A stretch of DNA of 34,215 nucleotides, taken from positions 1 to 34,215 of the forward strand of contig JAFVDC010000033.1 in NCBI GenBank assembly GCA_017478685.1, given 5' to 3'. The DNA is from Bacteroidales bacterium. GTDB lineage: Bacteria > Bacteroidota > Bacteroidia > Bacteroidales > UBA932. The notes beneath the pieces were generated by a model. That model did no database searches, was not told the origin of the DNA, and saw only the letters and a program-made list of their open reading frames with translations. This document shows positions 1 through 8,483 of this stretch, one piece after another; positions within the stretch are counted from its first letter, which is position 1, and every line of letters starts with the position of its first letter. A program made the position numbers and the translations under genes.

Positions 1-153
1 GGCTGCCGTTTTCGCCCTCTCCGTCCACGTTTTTGGCCGATTTTGTGGCCGGGCTGCCGTTTTTTCCCCGTCCGTCCACGTTTTCGGCCGTTTTTGTGGC
101 CGGGCTGCCGTTTTTGCCCATCTCGTCCACGTTTTTAGCCGTTTTTGTGGCTG
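1..153. repeat. 51-base tandem repeat, three units
   Basis: Three head-to-tail units of exactly 51 bases lie at 1-51, 52-102 and 103-153. Each begins GGCTGCCGTTTT and ends near TTTGTGGC(C/T)G; they differ at scattered positions. The period is a multiple of three (17 codons). The array may continue left of the window. The last unit overlaps the end of the minus-strand permease gene and supplies its stop codon and last residues. In the permease frame the other two units are open and would encode a basic peptide. Confidence 0.9.
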
Positions 154-944
154 GACGGGGTTTTGACAAAAATTAGAGCCATGAGCGGCAGAGCAATGAT
201 CGCCATTGTGGCGCTGATGGGTAGATAAATGCCGAAATTGACATACTGTACGACCAGATATGTGACAAGGAGAAGCCCCACGCCCATTGCGCTGCTGATA
301 AGATAGTGTTTACGTATATCCGTACTTTTGCAGATGAGGCGGCTGAGGTTAGGAACGCCAAGGGAAATGAACCCGATAGGGCCACAGATACTTACGGCGC
401 TGGTGACCAGGCACATAATGGCAAGGAGCAACACGGCCTTTCCTGAGTTGGGAATTTCAATTTCAGCCTTGAAATGCCTTGTAAGCCGCCCGGCCTGCGA
501 TAGTGCAGCGGCAAGGCCAATGCCGAATAGCACCAGCGAGAAGATGATGTCGCCGGAGGTGACGCCCTCCAGCCGGAAATTGGCAGCGCCCCAGAGGTAA
601 TACTGCTTAAGGAGGTCTCCGGTGGGGGCATTTGTGACAACAATTGTTCCCAGCGAGCCAATGAACGTGCCAAATAGGATGCCGAATGTGATAAGCTGTT
701 GAGTATTAACCTTCAGCGTAACAAAAAAGCACACCAGCGTGCAGATGAGCGTGCAGATGAAACTGCCCACGGTGAGGGAACACCATCCGGACATTGTGGC
801 CGCTGCGGCACCGAGGCAGGCGGCAGAACCCAGCCCCAGCGAATAAACGTCTCCAAGCTGGTTTCTCCAGAGGTATTGCATCTGGATTCCGCCCACAGGA
901 AGGGCTATGCCCGAAATTAGTACGTACAGAAGACTCAGTAACAT
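135..944 (-). CDS. FecCD-type ABC transporter permease, short at the N-terminus
   Basis: This is an integral membrane permease of the FecCD/BtuC family, which imports ferric siderophores, haem or cobalamin with a binding protein and an ATPase; neither partner is in the window. The signature region QMQYLWRNQLGDVYSLGLGS matches the family's Q-x-RNPLAxPxxLGxSxGA block, and hydrophobic segments fill the rest. The ATG at 944 gives about 269 residues against roughly 330 for the family: the first helix and the RLPR block are missing. I prefer this ATG to a TTG at 962 because a -7 box (949-956, reverse) sits directly before it. The C-terminus (SSHKNG) is read from the 51-base repeat. The substrate is unknown; iron is suggested only by the divergent suf operon. 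Confidence 0.8.
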   Translation of the reverse strand: MLLSLLYVLISGIALPVGGIQMQYLWRNQLGDVYSLGLGSAACLGAAAATMSGWCSLTVGSFICTLICTLVCFFVTLKVNTQQLITFGILFGTFIGSLGTIVVTNAPTGDLLKQYYLWGAANFRLEGVTSGDIIFSLVLFGIGLAAALSQAGRLTRHFKAEIEIPNSGKAVLLLAIMCLVTSAVSICGPIGFISLGVPNLSRLICKSTDIRKHYLISSAMGVGLLLVTYLVVQYVNFGIYLPISATMAIIALPLMALIFVKTPSSHKNG

Positions 945-948
945 AATG

Positions 949-956
949 CAAAGATA
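949..956 (-). promoter_or_regulatory. -7 box of the permease promoter
   Basis: On the reverse strand the sequence reads TATCTTTG, a full match to the Bacteroidota -7 element TAnnTTTG. It ends four bases before the ATG at 944, so the transcript would have almost no leader. No TTTG was seen at -33. Confidence 0.55.
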
Positions 957-970
957 CGACAAAAAATCAC

Positions 971-978
971 TATCTTTG
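971..978 (+). promoter_or_regulatory. -7 box of the sufB promoter
   Basis: TATCTTTG matches TAnnTTTG and ends seven bases before the sufB ATG at 986, predicting a leader of only a few bases. It lies 14 bases from the oppositely oriented identical box of the permease, so the two promoters overlap and should compete. No clear -33 TTTG is visible. Confidence 0.6.
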
Positions 979-985
979 TACCCTT

Positions 986-2422
<1,437 letters not shown>

Positions 2423-2430
2423 ACGTTCCC

Positions 2431-2474
2431 TTGTCATTCTGAGCGTAGCCCGCAGGGCGAAGCCGAGGAATCTC
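2431..2474. repeat. REP-like element (CATTCTGAGCG...GAGGAATCT)
   Basis: The sufB-pnuC gap holds TTGTCATTCTGAGCG, then GCCC-GCA-GGGC (a small hairpin), then GAAGCCGAGGAATCT. This resembles a short palindromic intergenic repeat family, with CATTCTGAGCG at one end and GAATC at the other, that is common in Bacteroidota and other bacteria. Only one copy was found in this window, so membership of a dispersed family rests on recall. Confidence 0.6.
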
Positions 2475-2487
2475 AAATAGAAAAAGA

Positions 2488-3105
2488 ATGTTTGATACCG
2501 TAATATTTGAACTTGCCGGCAAGCCGGTGCTGCTCATAGACCTGATATCCAGTATATTGGGCCTTACCTGCGTGGTGCTTGCGGGCCGCAATTCAAAGTA
2601 CAACTTCTGGGTGGGCTACCTTTACACAATTGCGCTCTTTTTCCTCTTCTGGAACCGCAATCTGTACGCCAGCCTGCTTCTGCAGCCAATTTCGCTCTCC
2701 ATCAACATCCTTGGCCACTGGCGCTGGACGCATCCCCGCAAGGAGGAAGCCACGGACAAAGGAGAGTTGAAGGTTACCATGCTCACCTGGCCCTGGCGCA
2801 TAATGAGCGTGAGCGCCGTGCTGCTTGTGGCCGGCCTATGGGGCTGGACACTTGACAAGCTCTTCCCTTTGGACCCCCATCCGTACCTTGACTGCACCGT
2901 GACGGTGCTCATCCTCATGGCGCAGCTGCTTTCGGCCCTCAAGAAATGGGACTGCTGGATAGCCTGGCTCCTTGTAAACATTACCCAGCTCATCCTCCAC
3001 ATAAGCGTTGGCAATGTTTTCATGCCCATCGTGAGCGGCCTGTACCTTGTAAACGGCATCTGGTCGCTTGTGACCTGGATTAAACTGTATAAGAAAAATT
3101 CGTGA
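2488..3105 (+). CDS. pnuC: PnuC-family vitamin/nucleoside transporter
   Basis: PnuC proteins are seven-helix inner-membrane facilitators for nicotinamide riboside; relatives carry thiamine or riboflavin. The 205 residues are almost entirely hydrophobic helices. The segment WDCWIAWLLVNI near residues 152-163 fits the family's W-x-x-W-x-x-x-N substrate-binding motif. It sits between sufB and sufC, 65 bases after the first and one base before the second, so it is very likely co-transcribed with them. That position is unusual for a suf operon. There is no adjacent NadR-like kinase, thiamine gene or visible riboswitch, so the substrate cannot be assigned. Confidence 0.85.
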   Translation: MFDTVIFELAGKPVLLIDLISSILGLTCVVLAGRNSKYNFWVGYLYTIALFFLFWNRNLYASLLLQPISLSINILGHWRWTHPRKEEATDKGELKVTMLTWPWRIMSVSAVLLVAGLWGWTLDKLFPLDPHPYLDCTVTVLILMAQLLSALKKWDCWIAWLLVNITQLILHISVGNVFMPIVSGLYLVNGIWSLVTWIKLYKKNS

Positions 3106-3106
3106 T

Positions 3107-3841
3107 ATGCTTCAGATAAAAAACCTTCACGCAAGCGTTGAGGACAAGGAAATCCTCAAAGGGGTGAACCTCACAATCGGCCCCGGAGAAATCCATGCCG
3201 TGATGGGCCCCAACGGCGCGGGCAAAAGCACCCTGGCGGCGGTTCTCACCGGCCGTCCCGGATACACCGTAACAGAGGGCAGCGTCACCTTCATGGGCAA
3301 GGACCTTCTTGCGATGGCCCCGGAAGAACGCGCTTGGGCGGGCCTTTTCCTCAGTTTCCAGTATCCCATTGAGATCCCCGGAGTCACCATCACCGCTTTC
3401 ATGAAGGCCGCCGTAAATGCAAAAAGGCGTGCCGAAGGCCTCCCGGAGCTCAAGGCCGGCGAATTCCTGAAACTCCAGAAAGAGAAGATGGCCTTCCTCA
3501 AGATGAAGCAGGAGTTTGCCAAGAGGGAAGTGAACGTAGGCTTCTCCGGCGGCGAAAAAAAGCGCAACGAGATATTCCAGATGGCAATGCTGGACCCTAT
3601 GCTCAGCATCCTCGACGAAACCGACTCCGGCCTTGACGTAGACGCTCTCAGGATTGTGGCCGATGGCGTCAACGCCCTCCGCAGCCCGGAAAAATCGGCA
3701 ATCATAGTGACTCACTACCATAAGCTCCTTGAGTATGTCCAGCCGGATTTCGTGCATGTCCTCAAGGACGGCGCCATTGTGAAAACCGGCGGCCGGGAAC
3801 TCATCGGGGCCATTGAATCTGAAGGATTTGACCAGTTCTAG
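3107..3841 (+). CDS. sufC: Fe-S assembly ATPase SufC
   Basis: SufC is the ABC-type ATPase that drives conformational change in the SufB-SufD scaffold. The 244 residues carry Walker A GPNGAGKST (residues 34-42), the ABC signature FSGGEKKR (146-153) and the extended Walker B LSILDETDSGLD (167-178). They end with the switch histidine in IIVTHYHKLL. SufC has no membrane domain and works in the cytosol. It starts one base after the pnuC stop and is followed two bases later by sufD, which suggests translational coupling across the cluster. Confidence 0.97.
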   Translation: MLQIKNLHASVEDKEILKGVNLTIGPGEIHAVMGPNGAGKSTLAAVLTGRPGYTVTEGSVTFMGKDLLAMAPEERAWAGLFLSFQYPIEIPGVTITAFMKAAVNAKRRAEGLPELKAGEFLKLQKEKMAFLKMKQEFAKREVNVGFSGGEKKRNEIFQMAMLDPMLSILDETDSGLDVDALRIVADGVNALRSPEKSAIIVTHYHKLLEYVQPDFVHVLKDGAIVKTGGRELIGAIESEGFDQF

Positions 3842-3843
3842 CC

Positions 3844-4449
3844 ATGGGACACGGCAGGTATATTGATCCTATTGGAGATGCCCGGTCAAAGCCTGGCATG
3901 ACGTACACCGTCAAGGCCGGAGAACGCCTTGAACTTGAGTATGTTGTGCTTCCGGGAGAGTCCCGTGACATAGATGTTACCGTAGACCTCACGGGCCCCG
4001 GGGCAGAGCTGAGTCTCAAGGCGCTCTATCTCACAAACGCCGAAGAAAAGGTGTATTTCCGCATTCTGGTGCACCACAGTGCCCCCGGATGCCGAAGCTC
4101 ACAGCTTGTGAAAGGCGTTGCCGGCGGCAGCTCAAAAGTTACTTTCAGCGGCACCATAGTGGTGGCCCCGGACGCCCAGAAAACCGAAGCCTTCCAGGAA
4201 AACCACAATATCCTTCTCACTGAATCGGCAAATGTTCAGACGAAGCCCCAGCTTGAGATTTACGCCGACGACGTCAAGTGCTCCCACGGCGCCACCGTAG
4301 GCCGCCTCAGCGAGGACGAACTCTTCTACATGCGCTCCCGCGGCATCCCCATGAGTGAGGCCCGGGCCCTCCAGATGCTTTCTTTCCTTTCTCCCGTTAT
4401 TCCTCAGGAGCGCCGGGAAGAAATAGAAAACGTGATTATGGCACTGTGA
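3844..4449 (+). CDS. sufD: Short SufD (C-terminal half only)
   Basis: SufD partners SufB in the SufBC2D scaffold. This protein has only 201 residues, against roughly 400-450 for typical SufD, and corresponds to the C-terminal half of the beta-helix core and the SufC-contacting end. The conserved core KPQLEIYADDVKCSHGATVG is intact, with Cys146 and His148; the matching E. coli histidine is important for iron acquisition. The ending RSRGIPMSEARALQML is also typical. The gene starts two bases after sufC, so there is no room for a lost 5' half: the short form looks like the real gene, not a broken one. The expected next gene, sufS, is absent. Confidence 0.88.
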   Translation: MGHGRYIDPIGDARSKPGMTYTVKAGERLELEYVVLPGESRDIDVTVDLTGPGAELSLKALYLTNAEEKVYFRILVHHSAPGCRSSQLVKGVAGGSSKVTFSGTIVVAPDAQKTEAFQENHNILLTESANVQTKPQLEIYADDVKCSHGATVGRLSEDELFYMRSRGIPMSEARALQMLSFLSPVIPQERREEIENVIMAL

Positions 4450-6071
4450 GAAGCCGTTTTCTCATATCCATAGTTGTCATTGCCGGCTTAATCGTCATTG
4501 CCGGCCTGACCGGCAATCTCCTTAGCTCATGCTCCCGCCGGCCGTCCCTGGACCGCGCCACCGCAGAAAAGCTTGAGGAACTTGACCGCTACATACAGTC
4601 CCGCCAGATCTACAATGCGCGCAAAAACGGCCGCCTGGAGTCCCTGAGGTCAATTATCGGCTCTACAAACAACCCGGAGGCGCTTTTCGAGCTCAAGATG
4701 AACATGGCCGGGGAGTTTTTCTCCTTCAGCATGGATTCCACCCAGCGCTACCTCAAGTCCTGCCAGGAAATAGCGCTTGAAGAACTCAAGGACAAAGGCC
4801 GATACAACGCCGCCACCATTATGCTGGGCCATCTCTACGGGAAAGGCGGCAACTACCTTGAAGCCATCCAAATCCTTTACGGACAAATAGATTCGGCCTC
4901 CCTTTCCCCGGAACTAAAGGCCGAATACTACTGGGTACTCTACGACCTCTCCGGAGACATGGCCGGTAATTCCGGTATTGTGGACAAGATCTCCGTCCCC
5001 AAGGCCAACACCTTCTATCCAACCTTGTTCAAACTATACCCTAAGGATTCTCCGCGCTGGCGTATGGCCCTCAGGAACAAGTACTTGGAAGAGCGTTCAC
5101 TGGACCGCGCAGACAGTGTAAGCCGCATCCTTCTAGCCAGCGTAAAGCCCGAAGACCGCGACTACGCCATCCACGCCTATTTCCAGTCAGAGATAGAGGA
5201 ACGCCGCGGAAATCAGCTTAAACGTATCTCCTGGCTCATTGAATCGGCCAAAAGCGACCTTGTGAATGCCGTGAGGGACTATGCTTCCCTTACCATGGTT
5301 GCCCAGAATATCCTCCCCATAGACGTAGACCACTCTTTCCGCTACCTGAGGATAGCCCAGGAAGATGCCCTGGCCTACAATGCCCGCCTCCGTCCGTGGC
5401 AAATCTCCCGCTTCCTGATGGACGTTGAGGATGCCTATGCAGAGAGGCAGGCCGAAGCAAACAGGAGCGTCATCCTGGCCGCCATAGTAATGGCCGCGCT
5501 GGTCCTGGTCCTTCTTCTCATTACCTGGATGCTGGTGGCGCGCTCCAAAAAACTTTCCCGCACCCAGGCCGCCCTTGAGAGCAGCAACCGCAAACTCCAT
5601 CAGGCCGACAAAGTTAAAGGAGACAACATTGTAAGTTTCCTTGAGGGCCTCGCAGCCCAGATTTCCGTAATCCGTGCCGAAGACAACCACTTCAGGAACC
5701 TTCTCAAGCAGGGGCGCGCCGACCAACTTCTTAAAGAACTCTCCATCTCCGGGCGCTCGGAAAAAGCCAAGGAAGAATTCTACGAGACCTTCGACCGCAC
5801 CTTCCTTGCCATGTACCCGGATTTCCCGGAGCGCTTCAATGCTCTCCTGAAGGAGGAAGCCCGTATATATCAGCCTGCCGGAAGGCTCACTACGGAGCTC
5901 AGGATTTTCGCGCTTATCTGCCTTGGAGTGGACAACTCCAAGAAGATAGCCTCTATGCTGGATTATTCCGTAAGCACCATATATAATTACAAGGTGAGCG
6001 TGAAAAACATGGCCCTCGGGGACCGTGATTCCTTTGAAAAGAGGGTGAAAGAGCTGTCTTATAACCTCTAA
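4446..6071 (+). CDS. Membrane-anchored TPR regulator, DUF6377 type
   Basis: The 541-residue protein has an N-terminal hydrophobic segment ending in a lipobox-like LLSSC. A helical, TPR-like sensor region of about 300 residues follows, then a transmembrane helix near 345-365, a short coiled coil, and a C-terminal domain. That domain ends in a helix-turn-helix (LGVDNSKKIASMLDYSVSTI) typical of Bacteroidales DUF6377 proteins, often found beside polysaccharide loci. The GTG start at 4446 overlaps the sufD stop (GTGA); it is chosen because only this start keeps the signal segment. As the only regulator next to the GH3-SusC-SusD genes it is the best candidate for controlling them; this is inference. 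The ligand is unknown. Confidence 0.78.
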   Translation: MRSRFLISIVVIAGLIVIAGLTGNLLSSCSRRPSLDRATAEKLEELDRYIQSRQIYNARKNGRLESLRSIIGSTNNPEALFELKMNMAGEFFSFSMDSTQRYLKSCQEIALEELKDKGRYNAATIMLGHLYGKGGNYLEAIQILYGQIDSASLSPELKAEYYWVLYDLSGDMAGNSGIVDKISVPKANTFYPTLFKLYPKDSPRWRMALRNKYLEERSLDRADSVSRILLASVKPEDRDYAIHAYFQSEIEERRGNQLKRISWLIESAKSDLVNAVRDYASLTMVAQNILPIDVDHSFRYLRIAQEDALAYNARLRPWQISRFLMDVEDAYAERQAEANRSVILAAIVMAALVLVLLLITWMLVARSKKLSRTQAALESSNRKLHQADKVKGDNIVSFLEGLAAQISVIRAEDNHFRNLLKQGRADQLLKELSISGRSEKAKEEFYETFDRTFLAMYPDFPERFNALLKEEARIYQPAGRLTTELRIFALICLGVDNSKKIASMLDYSVSTIYNYKVSVKNMALGDRDSFEKRVKELSYNL

Positions 6072-6101
6072 TACCACTACTTTTTTACATATATTCTGAA
6101 A

Positions 6102-6136
6102 TTTTAAGCGCCTTATTAATAGCGCTTTAAATTTTT
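6102..6136 (+). terminator. Possible terminator after the suf/regulator operon
   Basis: AAGCGC (6106-6111) and GCGCTT (6122-6127) form a six-base stem with a ten-base loop, flanked by TTTT before and TTTAAATTTTT after. The stem is short, so this is a moderate call. It lies in the 153-base gap between the regulator gene and the GH3 gene. Confidence 0.45.
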
Positions 6137-6186
6137 ATATTCGCTACTTTAAAACTACAACCGAAATATTGGAGTTTCATTTCCCA

Positions 6187-6194
6187 TAATTTTG
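6187..6194 (+). promoter_or_regulatory. -7 box upstream of the GH3 gene
   Basis: TAATTTTG matches TAnnTTTG, 30 bases before the GH3 ATG. A partial -33 (ATTGG at 6168-6172) is closer than the usual 20-base spacing, so only the -7 element is called with any weight. Confidence 0.5.
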
Positions 6195-6224
6195 CAGTGC
6201 ACTGGTAATTAATAGCACGCGGAT

Positions 6225-8441
6225 ATGAGACTCACAAAACAGTTCCTGTTCCTCACACTTGCAGTACTGGCCATTTCCTGTGGCCGGAAAGTTTCTGACG
6301 TCGACAAGAAGGTCAATGACCTCCTCTCCCAAATGACCCTCCAGGAGAAGATAGGCCAGATGAACCAGATATCAGTGGGCGGAGACGTAAGCAATTTCGC
6401 AGGGGCAATCCGTGACGGCCAGGTGGGTTCCATCCTGAACGAGGTTGATCCGGTTAAAGTAAATGAGTATCAGCGTATTGCAGTTGAGGAGTCCCGTCTT
6501 GGAATTCCCCTTCTTGTAGCCCGTGACGTCATTCACGGCTTCCATACGATCTTTCCCATTCCCCTTGGCCTTGCGGCTACCTTCGACCCTCAATTAGTAG
6601 AGGAAGGCGCGCGCGTAGCAGCCATAGAGGCAACCGCCCAGGGCGTCCGCTGGACTTTCTCTCCCATGCTTGACATTGCCCGTGACCCCCGCTGGGGCCG
6701 CATTGCCGAAGGCAGCGGTGAAGACCCTTACCTTGATGCGCGTATGGCCGAGGCCATGGTATACGGTTATCAGGGACGTACCTCAGACAGCACCTCCATG
6801 GCTGCCTGCATCAAGCATTTTGTGGGTTACGGTGCTGTCGAAGGCGGCCGTGACTATAACAGCACGCTTATCCCGGAGCATCTTCTCCGCAATGTTTACC
6901 TCCCTCCTTTTGAGACTGCCGTAAACGCCGGTGCAATGACCCTCATGACCTCTTTCAACGACAACGACGGCATCCCTTCCACCGGCAACAAGCACGTGGT
7001 AAAGGATATCCTCCGCGGAGAATGGGGCTTTGACGGCCTTGTTGTCACGGACTGGAACTCAATGGGAGAAATGATAAATCACGGTTTTGCCGAAGACCGT
7101 CCTGATGCAGTGAAAAAGGCCGTTGAGGCAGGCGTGGACATGGATATGATGACCTACGGCTTTATCGGCCACCTTGAAGAAATGGTAAGAAGCGGGGAGG
7201 TGAAGGAGTCCCGGATAGATGCCGCCGTCAGAAACATCCTCAGGATAAAGGTAAAGCTTGGCCTCTTTGAGCATCCTTATATAAATGTGGAGGCGGCCGA
7301 AAAAGTGCAGTATGCCCCGGAGCACCTTGCCGCTGCGCAGAAATCGGCCGAAGAAAGCGCCATACTCCTTAAAAATGACGGTATTCTGCCGCTGGCGCCC
7401 GGCGCCACCATCCTTGTCACCGGCCCCATGGCCGACGCTCCCCACGACCAGCTTGGCACCTGGGTGTTTGACGGCGAAAAATCCCATACAGTTACGCCAC
7501 TGAAGGCACTTGAGGAGCGTTTCCCCGGAAAAGTGCTCTATGTCCCCGGCCTCGCTTACAGCCGTCAGGAGCGCGACAATTTCTCAGATGTAGTTGCCGC
7601 CGCCCGCCGCGCCGACATAGTCCTGGCCTTCCTTGGTGAGGAGTCCATCCTTTCCGGAGAGGCCCATTCCCTGGCCGACCTTGACCTCAAAGGCTCCCAG
7701 AGCGAACTCCTGAAGGCCTTGAGGGCAACGGGAAAGCCCGTAGTTGCATCTATTATGGCAGGACGTCCCCTTACAATAGAGAGGGACCTTGAAAACTGCA
7801 ACGCAATGCTATACAGCTTCCATCCAGGAACAATGGGCGGTCCCGCCATCGTGAACCTTCTCACCGGAGACGCCAACCCTTCCGGAAAAGCCCCCGTCAC
7901 CTTCCTGCGTACGGTAGGCCAGGCTCCCATGTACTACAACCACAACATGACCGGACGCCCCTACAGCGGGGAACTCCTCATGAAGGACATCGCCCTGGAG
8001 GCCGGCCAGACATCCCTCGGCAACACCTCCTATTATCTTGACTACGGCGCATATCCGCTTTTCCCCTTCGGCTTCGGCCTAAGTTATACAAGCTTTGAGT
8101 ATTCCGGAATAAGCCTTGACAGGCAGGAGTACCGTGCCGAAGACACCATCGGCATCACCTTCACCCTTGCCAATATCGGCAGCCGTGAGGGCACCGAGGT
8201 AGCGCAGGTTTATGTCCGTGACCTTGTGGGCTCCATTGCCCGTCCCGTGAAGGAACTTAAATATTTTGAGAGAGTTACACTTGCCGCAGGCGAGTCCCGC
8301 ACGGTGAAAGTGGAGCTTCCCGTGAGCAGCCTCGCCTTCTACGGGCTTGACGGCCGCTGCAAGGTTGAACCCGGCAAATTCCAACTCTGGGTTGCCGGAG
8401 ACAGCGCTTCCGGCGAGCCAGTTGAGTTTGAAGTACTTTAG
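6225..8441 (+). CDS. GH3 beta-glucosidase, lipoprotein
   Basis: This is a glycoside hydrolase family 3 enzyme, expected to release glucose from the non-reducing ends of beta-glucan oligosaccharides. The 738 residues start with a lipoprotein signal (LAVLAISC, Cys19), suggesting attachment in the periplasm or at the outer membrane. The (beta/alpha)8 domain carries KHF at 197-199 and the nucleophile Asp276 in VVTDWNSMG. The second domain carries the likely acid/base Glu479 in SGEAHSLADLDL. A C-terminal fibronectin-III-like domain starts near 630. The layout is that of BglX. Exact linkage preference cannot be read from sequence; the neighbouring GH16 and GH128 genes suggest beta-1,3-linked substrates. 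It has its own upstream -7 box. Confidence 0.93.
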   Translation: MRLTKQFLFLTLAVLAISCGRKVSDVDKKVNDLLSQMTLQEKIGQMNQISVGGDVSNFAGAIRDGQVGSILNEVDPVKVNEYQRIAVEESRLGIPLLVARDVIHGFHTIFPIPLGLAATFDPQLVEEGARVAAIEATAQGVRWTFSPMLDIARDPRWGRIAEGSGEDPYLDARMAEAMVYGYQGRTSDSTSMAACIKHFVGYGAVEGGRDYNSTLIPEHLLRNVYLPPFETAVNAGAMTLMTSFNDNDGIPSTGNKHVVKDILRGEWGFDGLVVTDWNSMGEMINHGFAEDRPDAVKKAVEAGVDMDMMTYGFIGHLEEMVRSGEVKESRIDAAVRNILRIKVKLGLFEHPYINVEAAEKVQYAPEHLAAAQKSAEESAILLKNDGILPLAPGATILVTGPMADAPHDQLGTWVFDGEKSHTVTPLKALEERFPGKVLYVPGLAYSRQERDNFSDVVAAARRADIVLAFLGEESILSGEAHSLADLDLKGSQSELLKALRATGKPVVASIMAGRPLTIERDLENCNAMLYSFHPGTMGGPAIVNLLTGDANPSGKAPVTFLRTVGQAPMYYNHNMTGRPYSGELLMKDIALEAGQTSLGNTSYYLDYGAYPLFPFGFGLSYTSFEYSGISLDRQEYRAEDTIGITFTLANIGSREGTEVAQVYVRDLVGSIARPVKELKYFERVTLAAGESRTVKVELPVSSLAFYGLDGRCKVEPGKFQLWVAGDSASGEPVEFEVL

Positions 8442-8458
8442 GAAAAAGATTATATTTG
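8427..8458 (+). promoter_or_regulatory. Consensus Bacteroidota promoter for the susC operon
   Basis: TTTG (8427-8430), exactly 20 bases, then TATATTTG (8451-8458) matches both elements of the Bacteroidota sigma consensus. The -33 element lies inside the last codons of the GH3 gene. Transcription would begin near 8462-8465, some 20 bases before the susC ATG. This makes susC onward a separately started transcript. Confidence 0.8.
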
Positions 8459-8483
8459 TAAGATATAATAACCAATTGACAAT

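Noticed and set aside
1..153. CRISPR array
   Set aside because: The 51-base units are contiguous with no unique spacers, and no cas gene is present.
135..962. TTG at 962 as the permease start
   Set aside because: It would place the -7 box inside the coding region and adds only six residues without restoring the missing helix.
5187..6077. 296-codon minus-strand frame inside the regulator gene
   Set aside because: It is antisense to the DUF6377 domain and HTH, with no start signal or family resemblance.
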